Shown: positions 1 through 8,307 of the stretch, piece by piece
Layout of the letters: each line of letters opens with the position of its first letter
Position numbering within the stretch: the first letter of the stretch is position 1
Assembly (NCBI GenBank): GCA_934281565.1
Contig: CAKQXI010000017.1
Location: forward strand, 1 to 27,539
Reading direction: 5' to 3'
DNA length: 27,539 bases
From: an uncultured Prevotella sp.
GTDB lineage: Bacteria; Bacteroidota; Bacteroidia; Bacteroidales; Bacteroidaceae
Program-made: the position numbers and the translations under genes
The notes under the pieces: model-generated
Told to the model about the DNA's origin: nothing
Database searches by the model: none
What the model saw: the letters and a program-made list of their open reading frames with translations, nothing else

Positions 1-40
1 TACGAAAGAACAAATCATGAAATTGAATTAAGTGTTATAT

Positions 41-78
41 AAATCTCCCTTGTCTTATTTGATAAGGGAGATTTTTTT
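41..78 (+). terminator. Rho-independent terminator of a gene upstream of the window
   Basis: AATCTCCCTTGTC pairs with GATAAGGGAGATT (one G-U pair) and is followed by a run of seven T. It sits just after two possible stop codons (TAA at 29-31 in frame 2, TAA at 40-42 in frame 1), so it probably ends a plus-strand gene that lies almost wholly outside the window. The reading frame of that gene cannot be decided from 40 bases. Confidence 0.75.
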
Positions 79-81
79 ATG

Positions 82-175
82 TCTCGCAGATTTCGCGGAT
101 TTCGCAGATTTTTTTATTCCGCGGATTTTTCTTATTTCTTTATCTCCCGCAGATTACGCTGATTTACGCAGATTT
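82..175. repeat. Short tandem CGCAGATTT-type repeats between converging genes
   Basis: The stretch is built from repeated 9-11 base units of the form TTCGCGGAT, TTCGCAGAT, CCGCAGAT, TACGCTGAT, TACGCAGAT separated by T-rich spacers. It fills the gap between the plus-strand terminator and the end of the minus-strand EFR1 gene. Similar degenerate CGCAGATT arrays are common in intergenic DNA of Bacteroidales. No coding capacity is credible. Confidence 0.6.
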
Positions 176-1000
176 TTATTTGCCGATGGGCTTGTAATAA
201 TATTGCCCTTTCTTTTGGGTTTGATGACCAAACTCGATGGCATGGTGGGGACAATGGTGGTAACAGGAGAAGCAGGTGAGGCAGTCATTATGATGCAACC
301 ATACAGGGAACTTGCCCTTTCCTCCGTCAATGTTGTTTACAGGACAGACATTGGCACAGATACCACATTTGACACAGCGGTCAACCTCTACATGAAAACG
401 CTTGTCGGTGATGAGAACGTTCTCGAAGAAACTGCCGACGACCGTGGTCATGAACCAAGGCAAGATGCCCTTGACCAGTCGGGTGATGCCCTCTTTTCTG
501 TTGAAAACTTCCTCGCAGATAACCTCTAACTCTTGGGAAGCATTCTCTTTCTTGGTGATTTCCTTTTCCTTGGTGTCTACATCCATGAATGGCAAGCCTA
601 CGTATGACTCTGGCATGATCAACGAATAGGCAGAGGACACTTGTTGGATGCCCAAGGCTTGCAAGGATGGATTTTGGGAGATGGCATCGTTGAGGTTGTC
701 AATGGTCTTTCCGATGCTATCGCCAGCAGTGCATACGGCATAGGTGAATGGAGGTTTAGAGGAATGGATAACGACTTGACGGATGAACCTGCGTACCAGT
801 TTGGGAACTCTCCAACCATGCACTGGGAAGACGAAGCCAAGCCGTTCATCCTCTTGCAAGGTAAACGGCTCGTCTAACTTATCACTTTGTTTGCCCTCTC
901 TCATATAGTCGGAGATGCAAACAATCTTTTCATGCGTGGCTGCTGCCAACTTGATGGCAACCCAGCGTGAATTTCCTGTTCCAGAGAAATAGAATATCAT
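176..1000 (-). CDS. EFR1 family ferredoxin-flavodoxin protein
   Basis: A 274-residue cytoplasmic redox protein. The N-terminus (IFYFSGTGNSRWVA, residues 2-15) is the flavodoxin phosphate-binding loop that holds FMN. The C-terminal third carries two 4Fe-4S ferredoxin motifs, CVKCGICANVCP and CLTCFSCYHHCP. This domain order and length match the EFR1 family, which is widespread in anaerobic Bacteroidales and Firmicutes and is thought to move electrons between ferredoxin and unknown acceptors; its substrate is not known. The start codon overlaps the DUF1573 stop by one base (TAATG), so the two genes are probably co-transcribed and translationally coupled with uvrA upstream. Nothing looks truncated. 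Confidence 0.88.
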   Translation of the reverse strand: MIFYFSGTGNSRWVAIKLAAATHEKIVCISDYMREGKQSDKLDEPFTLQEDERLGFVFPVHGWRVPKLVRRFIRQVVIHSSKPPFTYAVCTAGDSIGKTIDNLNDAISQNPSLQALGIQQVSSAYSLIMPESYVGLPFMDVDTKEKEITKKENASQELEVICEEVFNRKEGITRLVKGILPWFMTTVVGSFFENVLITDKRFHVEVDRCVKCGICANVCPVNNIDGGKGKFPVWLHHNDCLTCFSCYHHCPHHAIEFGHQTQKKGQYYYKPIGK

Positions 1001-1395
1001 TATTTCTTGTCTTCAGTCATTACACCTTCAATATATAAGCGAGTCATTTCGACAGTACCGTTGCTACGGACGGTGACAGATTTCTTGAAATGTCCTGGGA
1101 ACATACCCTTGCCGTTGTAGGTGACGGAGATTTGTCCCTTTTGTCCGGGAGCGATAGGTGTCTTGGTATAGGTAGGCACCGTGCATCCGCAACTGGCGAT
1201 GGCTTGGTTGATGATGAGCGGCTTGTCACCTACGTTGGTGAAAGTGAAGGTAGTCTTTTGTACGGGCGTAGCTTCACTAAAGTTGCCAAAGTTATGAATA
1301 ACCTTGTCAAATTTGATTTCGGCTTGTGCGCTTGCAGTTGCAACCATGGCAACCAGCAAGGTCAATGCTAACATAATTCTTTTCATTTTTTCCAT
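1000..1395 (-). CDS. DUF1573 domain secreted protein
   Basis: A 131-residue protein with an N-terminal signal peptide (hydrophobic LALTLLVAMVATASAQ, cleavage likely after AQA or AQ). The rest is one DUF1573 Ig-like beta-sandwich: the family pattern FDKVIHNFG, FTFTNVGDKPLIINQA, SCGCTVPTY, PIAPGQKGQISVTYN is complete. These proteins are exported in Bacteroidetes and their role is unknown; the conserved SCGC motif is a hallmark of the family. A start three codons further in (MKRIML) would give a more compact signal peptide. The gene lies 7 bases downstream of uvrA and overlaps EFR1 by one base, forming a uvrA-DUF1573-EFR1 unit. Confidence 0.88.
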   Translation of the reverse strand: MEKMKRIMLALTLLVAMVATASAQAEIKFDKVIHNFGNFSEATPVQKTTFTFTNVGDKPLIINQAIASCGCTVPTYTKTPIAPGQKGQISVTYNGKGMFPGHFKKSVTVRSNGTVEMTRLYIEGVMTEDKK

Positions 1396-1402
1396 TTTTA
1401 GT

Positions 1403-4300
1403 TTATAAATATTTCTTTAAGAATTGTCCTGTGAGACTCTGCTTGCAGGCAGCTACCTCCTTGGGAGTGCCAGCGACAACAAGGTTGCCTCCCTTGTCGC
1501 CACCCTCTGGTCCAAGGTCTATGATGTAGTCGGCACACTTGATGACATCAAGGTTGTGCTCGATGACCACCAATGAGTGTCCACGTTCTATCAAGGCGTT
1601 GAAAGCATGGAGCAGGCGCTTGATGTCGTGGAAGTGGAGACCAGTCGTAGGCTCATCGAAGATAAAGAGCGTAGGCTCTTGTTCTTCCTTGCCAATGAAG
1701 TAAGCGAGCTTTACACGTTGGTTCTCACCGCCAGAAAGGGTGCTGGAGCTTTGACCGAGCTTGATATAGCCCAAGCCAACTTCCTGTAATGGACGAAGAC
1801 GGTTCACGATGACACGGCAGTTGTCGAAGTCGGTGTCAAGACGAGTGTTCTTCTCATCGCTGAAGAACTCGATAGCCTCGTTCACGGTCATGTTGAGAAC
1901 ATCGTTGATGTTCTTTTCCCCATAGCATACCTCCAAGATGTCGTGCTTGAAGCGCTTGCCATGGCACGACTCGCATTGCAGAACCAAGTCTGCCATGAAC
2001 TGCATCTCGATAGTGACATATCCCGCGCCCTTACATTCCTCACATCTGCCACCCTCGGCATTGAAAGAGAAATATTGAGGCGTGAAGCCCATTTGCTTAG
2101 CCAAGGGTTGCGAGGCATAGAGTGTTCGTATGGCATCGTATGCTTTTAGATAAGTGGCAGGATTGCTTCGGGTACTCTTGCCGATAGGGTTCTGGTCAAC
2201 GAACTCAACGTGCTTCACCATCTTCCAGTCTCCCTCCATAGCGATATGCTCGCCCGGAGCATCAGCCACCAAGTCGAGCTTACGGCGCATGGCAGGGTAG
2301 AGGATACCCTTGATAAGTGAAGATTTGCCAGAGCCAGAAACTCCAGTGACAACGGTGAATACATTGAGAGGTATCTTGACATCAATGCCACGCAAATTGT
2401 TCATCCTGGCACCCTTGATGTCAATGCTCATGTTCCATGGGCGATAGCTCTTGGGGGCTTCAATCTGTTCCTCATGAGTTAAGTATTTGATAGTATAGCT
2501 ATCAGGATATTTGGCTAAGAGTTTCTCTTGTTCGTCTTTATCCGTTGTGGAGAACTCGGAAGCAGGACCGGCATAAACAACCTTGCCTCCCAGTCTTCCA
2601 GCATCAGGACCAATATCAATCAGGTAGTCGGCAGCCCTCATGATTTCCTCATCGTGCTCTACGACAACCACAGTGTTGCCAAGTTCTTGCAACTCTCGCA
2701 ATACCTTGATAAGACGGTCGGTGTCCCGGCTATGTAGTCCAATGCTTGGCTCGTCGAGGATATAGACACTGCCCACCAAGGAAGAACCAAGGCTGGTGGT
2801 CAAGTTGATGCGTTGGCTCTCACCACCCGAAAGGCTGTTGGAAAGGCGATTGAGCGTGAGGTATCCCAAGCCGACATCCAGCAAGAACTGCAGTCTGTTG
2901 GTAATCTCGGTCAAGAGTCGCTTGCTGACACTTTTCTCATGTTCGGTCAGCTCGAGATGGGCAAACCATTCCTTGAGGTTGGTAATGGACATTTCCACTA
3001 ACTCGGTGATGCTCTTGCCACCAATCTTCACGTATGTAGCTTCTTTCTTCAACCTCGTTCCATGGCAGTCGGGGCAGATGGTCTTGCCACGGAAACGGCT
3101 TAGCATCACCCTGAACTGTATCTTGTATTGGTTCTCCTTGACCATCTGGAAGAAAGCATCTATATTGACCTGTTCATGAATGTCCTTGTTCTTGTCGCAA
3201 GGCAGACCATGCCAAAGCATATCTTTCTCTTTCTGGGTCAACTGATAATAAGGAGTAAAAAGAGGGAAGTCGTATGGCTCGGCACGGCGAATGAACTCCT
3301 TGAGCCACATACCCATCTTCTCTCCACGCCAACAAACGACACAGCCATCGTAGACACTCATCGCCGTATTGGGGATGACCAACTTCTCGTCAATGCCAAT
3401 GATGCTGCCGAAGCCCTCGCAAGTAGGACAGGCACCCAATGGTGAGTTGAAAGCGAACATATTGTCTGTTGGTTCCTCGAAAGTCATGCCGTCAGCCTCG
3501 AACCGGGTAGAGAAGTCGTAAGAGATATTGCTTGGCAAGAAAAGTAGGCGGCAAGCACCGTTGCCCTCATAAAAAGCGGTCTCGGTAGAGTCGATGAGAC
3601 GACTGATGTCTCCTTTGTCCTCGCTGACGGAAGAACGGTCGATGACAAGGTATATCTCTGAGGAAGAAGCCTGCATCTTCTCTTTCAGGCTCTCGCCAGA
3701 GGCCTCAAGCAGTTCCTTGTCTCCTGTTTCAAGGAAGTCCTCAATGCGAACAAACTCACCCTTTTCCATAATCCTGGCATACCCCTCCTGGATATACATC
3801 TCCAGTTGTTTGCGAAGACTTCTTCCCTCTACTACATGGATAGGGGCAAGGATGCAGAACTTGGTGCCTTTGGAATATTGGCGAGTACATTCCAATATAT
3901 CCTCGGTGGTATGTCGTTTCACCTCTTGTCCACTGATAGGCGAGTAAGTTCTTCCGATACGGGCAAAAAGTAGGCGAAGGTATTCGTAGATTTCGGTGCT
4001 GGTGCCCACTGTGGAACGAGGATTGCGAGAAATGACTTTCTGCTCAATGGCAATGGCAGGTGGCAGACCCTTGATGAAATCACACTCAGGTTTGCTCATT
4101 CTTCCCAAGAACTGGCGGGCATAGCTGGAGAGCGATTCTACATAACGGCGTTGACCTTCGGCATAGAGTGTGTCGAAAGCCAACGATGACTTGCCCGAGC
4201 CGGAGACACCCGTGATGGCAACAAACTTGCCCTGTGGTATCTTTATATCTATATTCTTGAGGTTGTTAGCCCTCGCTCCTTTTATCTCAATGTATTTCAT
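1403..4300 (-). CDS. uvrA: Excinuclease ABC subunit A (UvrA)
   Basis: A 965-residue DNA-damage recognition ATPase of nucleotide excision repair, close to the usual UvrA length of about 940. It has two ABC modules. The first has Walker A GVSGSGKSSLAFDTLYAEGQ near residue 31, signature LSGGESQRINL and Walker B YILDEPSIGLH. The second has Walker A GVSGSGKSSL, signature LSGGENQRVKLA and Walker B LFIFDEPTTGLH. Zinc-binding cysteines are present (CPTCEGFG, CPDCHGTR, and CEECKGAG with CESCHGKRF). The insertion domain and the RSTVGTSTEIY segment are intact. Bacteroidales often carry two UvrA paralogues; which one this is cannot be told without a tree. It is the first gene of the minus-strand unit continuing into DUF1573 and EFR1. 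Confidence 0.95.
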   Translation of the reverse strand: MKYIEIKGARANNLKNIDIKIPQGKFVAITGVSGSGKSSLAFDTLYAEGQRRYVESLSSYARQFLGRMSKPECDFIKGLPPAIAIEQKVISRNPRSTVGTSTEIYEYLRLLFARIGRTYSPISGQEVKRHTTEDILECTRQYSKGTKFCILAPIHVVEGRSLRKQLEMYIQEGYARIMEKGEFVRIEDFLETGDKELLEASGESLKEKMQASSSEIYLVIDRSSVSEDKGDISRLIDSTETAFYEGNGACRLLFLPSNISYDFSTRFEADGMTFEEPTDNMFAFNSPLGACPTCEGFGSIIGIDEKLVIPNTAMSVYDGCVVCWRGEKMGMWLKEFIRRAEPYDFPLFTPYYQLTQKEKDMLWHGLPCDKNKDIHEQVNIDAFFQMVKENQYKIQFRVMLSRFRGKTICPDCHGTRLKKEATYVKIGGKSITELVEMSITNLKEWFAHLELTEHEKSVSKRLLTEITNRLQFLLDVGLGYLTLNRLSNSLSGGESQRINLTTSLGSSLVGSVYILDEPSIGLHSRDTDRLIKVLRELQELGNTVVVVEHDEEIMRAADYLIDIGPDAGRLGGKVVYAGPASEFSTTDKDEQEKLLAKYPDSYTIKYLTHEEQIEAPKSYRPWNMSIDIKGARMNNLRGIDVKIPLNVFTVVTGVSGSGKSSLIKGILYPAMRRKLDLVADAPGEHIAMEGDWKMVKHVEFVDQNPIGKSTRSNPATYLKAYDAIRTLYASQPLAKQMGFTPQYFSFNAEGGRCEECKGAGYVTIEMQFMADLVLQCESCHGKRFKHDILEVCYGEKNINDVLNMTVNEAIEFFSDEKNTRLDTDFDNCRVIVNRLRPLQEVGLGYIKLGQSSSTLSGGENQRVKLAYFIGKEEQEPTLFIFDEPTTGLHFHDIKRLLHAFNALIERGHSLVVIEHNLDVIKCADYIIDLGPEGGDKGGNLVVAGTPKEVAACKQSLTGQFLKKYL

Positions 4301-4316
4301 ACTTTTTTAAATTGAA

Positions 4317-4488
4317 AATTGAAAGTTGAGAGTTGAAATTTATGATTAGCCTTTTTGGAATTGAAAGTTAAGAGATGAAAGATGAAATTTATGATTACCT
4401 TTTAGAATTGCTCTTCAAAGGCTATTGTATTCCTTTTAGAAAACCTCCTTAAATGCTAATCATAACTTTCAACTCTCAACTTTCAACT
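4317..4488. repeat. Long imperfect inverted repeat with internal direct copy (GAAAGTTGAGAGTTGAAA type)
   Basis: The segment 4317-4350 and the reverse complement of 4455-4488 agree at about 32 of 34 positions, so the 172-base gap between rlmH and uvrA can fold into a long hairpin. A third, more diverged direct copy of the left arm (TTGAAAGTTAAGAGATGAAA then ATTTATGATTACC) lies at about 4360-4399. The right arm overlaps the last bases of rlmH. The arms look like a dispersed intergenic repeat. No T-run marks it clearly as a terminator. Confidence 0.75.
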
Positions 4489-4957
4489 ACTCATGATGAT
4501 ACGGCTCCCCCTTGATGATGGTGCATGCCCGATAAAGAGCTTCGGTGAAGATGAGGCGTACCATCTGGTGGGAGAAAGTCATCTTGGAGAGCGATATTTT
4601 CTCATTGGCACGGTCGTAAACGGCTTGTGAGAAACCGTATGGTCCACCGATGACGAACACAAGTCTTCTTGCGTTAGCCTGTTTGCGCTCTATCCATTTG
4701 GCAAATTCAATGCTGCGAAATTCCTGTCCATGCTCATCCATCAATACCACGGTATCCGATGGCTGGAGTAGTTTCAAGATAAGCTCGCCCTCACGCTCTT
4801 TCTGTTGCTGTTCGCTGAGACTCTTGGTGTTCTTGAGCTCAGGAATGGTTGTAATGGAGAAAGGCATATAGTGGGTGATGCGCTCGGCATAATCCTTGAT
4901 GCCCGCAATGAAATGCTTGTTGACGGTCTTGCCAACCAATATCAGTTCTGTCTTCAT
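4487..4957 (-). CDS. rlmH: 23S rRNA (pseudouridine1915-N3)-methyltransferase RlmH
   Basis: A 156-residue SPOUT-class methyltransferase of the usual RlmH length. RlmH acts on the assembled 70S ribosome and methylates pseudouridine 1915 in helix 69 of 23S rRNA using S-adenosylmethionine. Visible family marks are the N-terminal LILVGKTVNKHFIAGIKDYAERI, the central VVLMDEHGQEFRSIEFA, and the cofactor-binding FVIGGPYGFS followed by KISLSKMTFSHQMVRLIFTEALYRA, ending in PYHHE. Its start overlaps the stop of the DUF4491 gene by one base, so the two are coupled. Confidence 0.95.
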   Translation of the reverse strand: MKTELILVGKTVNKHFIAGIKDYAERITHYMPFSITTIPELKNTKSLSEQQQKEREGELILKLLQPSDTVVLMDEHGQEFRSIEFAKWIERKQANARRLVFVIGGPYGFSQAVYDRANEKISLSKMTFSHQMVRLIFTEALYRACTIIKGEPYHHE

Positions 4958-5265
4958 TATTTATAGTATCCGTTTTTTTCTTGTTTCGGATTCTTTGGAA
5001 ACCAACCTTTCTCACAACGGTGTTTCTGTTCAAAAAGCTCACCAATGCTCCAAAGGCAGGAAGCTCCGAAAACTCCGTGAAGGGCTGAAACCAAAACGTT
5101 CTCTATCATAAACGCTGCCCCGACAGTGGCGATGCCCATTATTAGAAATATCCACCAAAATTTAGTGCCGGTGTAATATTCAGTCTTGATGACGATAGGA
5201 TGAAATAGCCCTATTATCAAGAAGGTGCAGACGGCAATGATAATACCTGTAAAATGTAATTCCAT
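4957..5265 (-). CDS. DUF4491 family membrane protein
   Basis: A 102-residue inner-membrane protein of unknown function. Three hydrophobic stretches are visible: GIIIAVCTFLIIGLF (about residues 7-21), FWWIFLIMGIATVGAAFMI (about 36-54) and VLVSALHGVFGASCLWSIG (about 57-75), followed by a soluble basic tail. Sequence and length match the Bacteroidales family DUF4491, which is commonly found next to rlmH. It is the first gene of a two-gene minus-strand unit. Confidence 0.85.
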   Translation of the reverse strand: MELHFTGIIIAVCTFLIIGLFHPIVIKTEYYTGTKFWWIFLIMGIATVGAAFMIENVLVSALHGVFGASCLWSIGELFEQKHRCEKGWFPKNPKQEKNGYYK

Positions 5266-5361
5266 GTTCTGTAATCTTTTTTATCCTAAATGATTGTATC
5301 CTATGAATTAGGTGTATGTCCCATTCAGAATGCAAAAATACAAAAAAAAGTTCAAACTTGC

Positions 5362-5391
5362 TTTGTTTATCAAATATTTTATATATCTTTG
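5362..5391 (+). promoter_or_regulatory. Bacteroidetes-type promoter of the phospho-sugar mutase gene
   Basis: A TTTG -33 box (5362-5365) and a perfect TAnnTTTG -7 box, TATCTTTG (5384-5391), are separated by 18 bases, slightly short of the usual 19-21. The start codon lies 42 bases beyond the -7 box. Confidence 0.65.
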
Positions 5392-5433
5392 TAGGCAAAT
5401 AAGAATAAATTTCAATCAATAATATTATCAACT

Positions 5434-7185
5434 ATGGCTAATAACGCAGAACTAATCAAGCAGTGTGAGGAAAGAGCACAGCAATGGCTTACACCTGCTT
5501 TTGATGAAGAAACACGTAAAGAAGTACAAGCAATGCTCGATGCAGAGGACAAGTCTGCCCTTGTAGATGCTTTCTATCAGAACCTTGAGTTTGGTACAGG
5601 TGGCTTGCGTGGCATCATGGGTGCTGGTACTAATCGCATGAATAAGTATATCGTAGGTATGGCAACACAAGGTTTTGCCAACTACATCCTCAAGGCTTTC
5701 CCGGGTGAGGAAAACCTTTCTGTAGTGGTAGGTCATGACTGTCGTAACAACTCTCGTCTCTTTGCCGAGACTGTCGCTGCCATCTTCTCTGCCAATGGCA
5801 TCAAGGCTTATCTCTTTGAGAGCCTTCGCCCTACGCCAGAAATCTCTTTCGCTATCCGTCAGCTCGGTGCAAAGGCTGGTGTGAATGTAACGGCTTCCCA
5901 CAACCCTAAGGAATATAATGGCTACAAGGCTTACTGGGAGGATGGTGCCCAGGTCTTGGCTCCACACGATACCGGTATCATCGAGGAAGTGAACAAGGTG
6001 AAGATCGAGGACGTGAAGTTTGAGGCCAACTGGGATAAGATTAAGATCATTGGCGGTGAGATGGATTATGACTATATGACTGCCGTTCACACAGCGATGA
6101 TTGACCAGGATGTCATCAACCGTCAGAAAGACCTTAACATCGTTTATTCAGCCATGCACGGCACTGGTCGTGTCATTGTTCCTCTCTGTCTTCGTTCTTG
6201 GGGCTTCCAGAACATCAATGTAGTGCCAGAGCAGATGGTTGTGGATGGTAACTTCCCAACTGTTGTTTCTCCTAACCCTGAGAATGCTGAGGCTATGACT
6301 CTCGGTATGAAACTCGGTACCAAGTTGAATGCTGACCTCGTTGTTGCAACCGACCCGGATGCTGACCGTCTTGCCATCGTTTGCCGTGATAACAAGGGTG
6401 AATGGATGATTATCAATGGTAACCAGACAGCCATGATGTTCTGCTACTATATCATTGAGAACAAGAAGAAGCTCGGCAAGTTGAAGCCAACAGACTTCCT
6501 TGTCAAGACCATCGTGACCACAGAGGTCATCGCTGAGATTGCGAAGAAGAACCATGTAGAGCTTCGTGACTGCTACACTGGTTTCAAGTGGATTGCTCGT
6601 GAGATTGCTATCTCTGAGGGCAAGCAGCAGTACATCGGTGGTGGTGAGGAGAGCTTCGGTTTCTTGCCATACGACAAGGTACGCGATAAGGATGCTCCTG
6701 CTTCTATCTGTCTTATTTGCGAGATTGCAGCTTGGGCTAAGGACCAAGGCAAGACTCTCTATGACCTCTTGATGCAGATTTATGCAGAGTATGGTTTCAG
6801 CAAGGAGTTCACGGTTAATGTGGTTCGTCCTGGTAAGACTGGTGCTGACGAGATTAAGCAGATGATGGCTGATTTCCGTGCCAACCCTCCTCAGGAGCTG
6901 GGCGGCAGCAAGGTGGTTACTTGGAAAGATTATCAGGCTCTTACTGTTACAAAGGAGGATGGCAGTGTGGAGAAACTTGATATGCCTACCACAAGCAACG
7001 TACTCCAATGGTTCTGCGATGACAATACCAAGGTGAGTGTTCGCCCATCAGGTACCGAGCCAAAGATTAAGTTCTATCTTGAGGTGAAAGATCCTTCATT
7101 CAAGTGCGCCGGCTGCTACGAGCGTTGCAGCAAGGCTGCCGATGAGAAGATTGCCGCAATCAAGAAAAGCTTGAATCTCGACTAA
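5434..7185 (+). CDS. Phospho-sugar mutase (phosphoglucomutase/phosphomannomutase family)
   Basis: A 583-residue cytoplasmic alpha-D-phosphohexomutase that interconverts hexose 1-phosphate and 6-phosphate. All four functional loops are present. The phosphoserine loop TASHNPKEYNGYK has catalytic Ser155. The magnesium loop DPDADR spans residues 307-312. The sugar-binding loop is GGGEESFGF, and the phosphate-binding loop RPSGTEPK begins at Arg537. The length fits the PgcA-like branch common in Bacteroidetes and Firmicutes; glucose against mannose preference cannot be read from the sequence. It has its own promoter and stands alone. Codon use is richer in G and C than in the genes after 17 kb. Confidence 0.93.
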   Translation: MANNAELIKQCEERAQQWLTPAFDEETRKEVQAMLDAEDKSALVDAFYQNLEFGTGGLRGIMGAGTNRMNKYIVGMATQGFANYILKAFPGEENLSVVVGHDCRNNSRLFAETVAAIFSANGIKAYLFESLRPTPEISFAIRQLGAKAGVNVTASHNPKEYNGYKAYWEDGAQVLAPHDTGIIEEVNKVKIEDVKFEANWDKIKIIGGEMDYDYMTAVHTAMIDQDVINRQKDLNIVYSAMHGTGRVIVPLCLRSWGFQNINVVPEQMVVDGNFPTVVSPNPENAEAMTLGMKLGTKLNADLVVATDPDADRLAIVCRDNKGEWMIINGNQTAMMFCYYIIENKKKLGKLKPTDFLVKTIVTTEVIAEIAKKNHVELRDCYTGFKWIAREIAISEGKQQYIGGGEESFGFLPYDKVRDKDAPASICLICEIAAWAKDQGKTLYDLLMQIYAEYGFSKEFTVNVVRPGKTGADEIKQMMADFRANPPQELGGSKVVTWKDYQALTVTKEDGSVEKLDMPTTSNVLQWFCDDNTKVSVRPSGTEPKIKFYLEVKDPSFKCAGCYERCSKAADEKIAAIKKSLNLD

Positions 7186-7220
7186 TCCCTCTTAGTGATA
7201 TTAAGATTGTAAATAAATAG

Positions 7221-7272
7221 TTTCGCCCCATGTGTCACCTCTTGTAATAGAAAGATGATGCATGGGGCGAAA
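7221..7272. repeat. Perfect 12-bp inverted repeat downstream of the mutase gene
   Basis: TTTCGCCCCATG (7221-7232) and CATGGGGCGAAA (7261-7272) are exact reverse complements, with a 28-base loop that can extend the stem (GTGTCA with TGATGC, imperfect). It could end the mutase transcript or form the leader of the downstream DUF3791 gene. No T-run follows directly, so it is not called a terminator. Confidence 0.6.
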
Positions 7273-7301
7273 TGGTCATATTTTGATTAAAGGCATAAAA
7301 T

Positions 7302-7514
7302 ATGGACAAAGACAGTGTGGATTTCGTGACATATTGCATCGGTAACCTATCCCGACGATTAGGCTTAAGTGCAAGGGATGTATACCAGAGATTAAAGACA
7401 TCTGGTATATTGATGGGATATATTGTGCCAAGTTATGATGTGTTACATACGTTTGGTAAAGAATACTTGATGGAGGACCTCACAGAATATATGAGGGAGA
7501 AAGGAGTGTTGTAG
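7302..7514 (+). CDS. DUF3791 domain protein (first copy), putative antitoxin
   Basis: A 70-residue, mostly helical protein matching DUF3791 (DFVTYCIGNLSRRLGLSARDVYQRLKTSGIL...YDVLHTFGKEYLMEDLTEYM). DUF3791 proteins are typically encoded beside DUF3990 proteins, as here, and are thought to be small partner or antitoxin subunits; no activity is established. Only 3 bases separate its stop from the DUF3990 start, so the genes form one transcript. Confidence 0.82.
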   Translation: MDKDSVDFVTYCIGNLSRRLGLSARDVYQRLKTSGILMGYIVPSYDVLHTFGKEYLMEDLTEYMREKGVL

Positions 7515-7517
7515 AGC

Positions 7518-7988
7518 ATGGAAGTTTATCATTCTTCTTCAGTTAGGGTTGAGCATCCTGATGTTGCTCACTCTCGTAAATACTTGGATTTTGGGCAAGG
7601 TTTTTATGTTACGACTTTGCGAGAACAAGCTGTTAAGTATGCTCAGCGTTTCTTGCGCAGAGGCAAAGATGCATGGCTAAATGTATATGAGCTTGATGAT
7701 AGTTTTATTTCCTACAAAGTCAAGGAGTTTTCCAGCTATAATGAAGAGTGGCTTGACTATGTAGCAGATTGCAGAGCTGGTAATGCTACAGACGGTTACG
7801 ATGTTGTGCGTGGGGGAATAGCTAATGATAAGGTGTTCCGTACGGTTGATTTGTATTTTGCAGGTGATATAACCAAGCAGGAAGCGTTGCGCCAACTTGT
7901 GTTTGAGCGCCCTAACGACCAATTATGCTTGCGTAATCAGAAAGTCTTGGATTTATGTTTAACATTTAAAGAATGTATACAATTATGA
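7518..7988 (+). CDS. DUF3990 domain protein, putative ADP-ribosyltransferase-like toxin
   Basis: A 156-residue protein. It carries the typical DUF3990 beginning, EVYHSSSVRVEHPDVAHSRKYLDFGQGFYVTTLREQA. The family belongs to or resembles the ADP-ribosyltransferase fold, where an N-terminal yHgS-like strand and a later Gly-aromatic segment shape the NAD pocket; here HSSS (residues 5-8) and LDFGQGFY are those parts. Further conserved blocks are YDVVRGGIANDKVFRTVDLYFAG and LRQLVFERPNDQLCLRNQKVLD. The middle gene of a three-gene cassette between two DUF3791 genes, it is most simply read as the toxic or effector member. The fold and toxin role are family knowledge plus inference. Confidence 0.82.
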   Translation: MEVYHSSSVRVEHPDVAHSRKYLDFGQGFYVTTLREQAVKYAQRFLRRGKDAWLNVYELDDSFISYKVKEFSSYNEEWLDYVADCRAGNATDGYDVVRGGIANDKVFRTVDLYFAGDITKQEALRQLVFERPNDQLCLRNQKVLDLCLTFKECIQL

Positions 7989-8224
7989 CAGAACAAACTA
8001 ATCCTCGGAATGATGTAGGTTATCATGCAATATTGGAAGCAAAATATGCTAGAATTATAGAAGAGGTAAGTAAGATGTATTCCATCTCTTTAGAGGCAGC
8101 AATGGATATGTTTTATCATTCCGATACTATGCAGTTGATGGAGGAGGGCATTGCCGATTTGCACTGTCGCAGCGATAAGTACCTTGCCGAAGAAGTGTGG
8201 AGGGAGAGGCATCCTATTTCTTAA
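7985..8224 (+). CDS. DUF3791 domain protein (second copy)
   Basis: A 79-residue helical protein (ILEAKYARIIEEVSKMYSISLEAAMDMFYHSDTMQLMEEGIADLHCRSDKYLAEEVWRE) of the DUF3791 type. It differs from the first copy and resembles the form that follows DUF3990 genes. I chose the ATG at 7985 because it overlaps the DUF3990 stop as ATGA, the usual coupling signal; an ATG 12 bases upstream would add four residues. The flanking pair of DUF3791 genes suggests both bind or regulate the DUF3990 product. Confidence 0.78.
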   Translation: MTEQTNPRNDVGYHAILEAKYARIIEEVSKMYSISLEAAMDMFYHSDTMQLMEEGIADLHCRSDKYLAEEVWRERHPIS

Positions 8225-8307
8225 TGGCAATGTAATAGGTACTCTTGAAAGCAATATGGTGTACCCCCATGTTAGGTTGATTTCTCGTCAATTTATTCTT
8301 ATATTGG

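Noticed and set aside
1..42. A partial plus-strand gene entering from the left edge
   Set aside because: Two frames are possible (ending at 31 or 42) and neither gives enough residues to support a call; the terminator at 41 is the only firm evidence of it.
5452..6090. A 212-codon minus-strand frame inside the mutase gene, and a 286-codon one at 6148-7008
   Set aside because: They are antisense shadows of a gene with every catalytic loop intact, and their translations show no domain.
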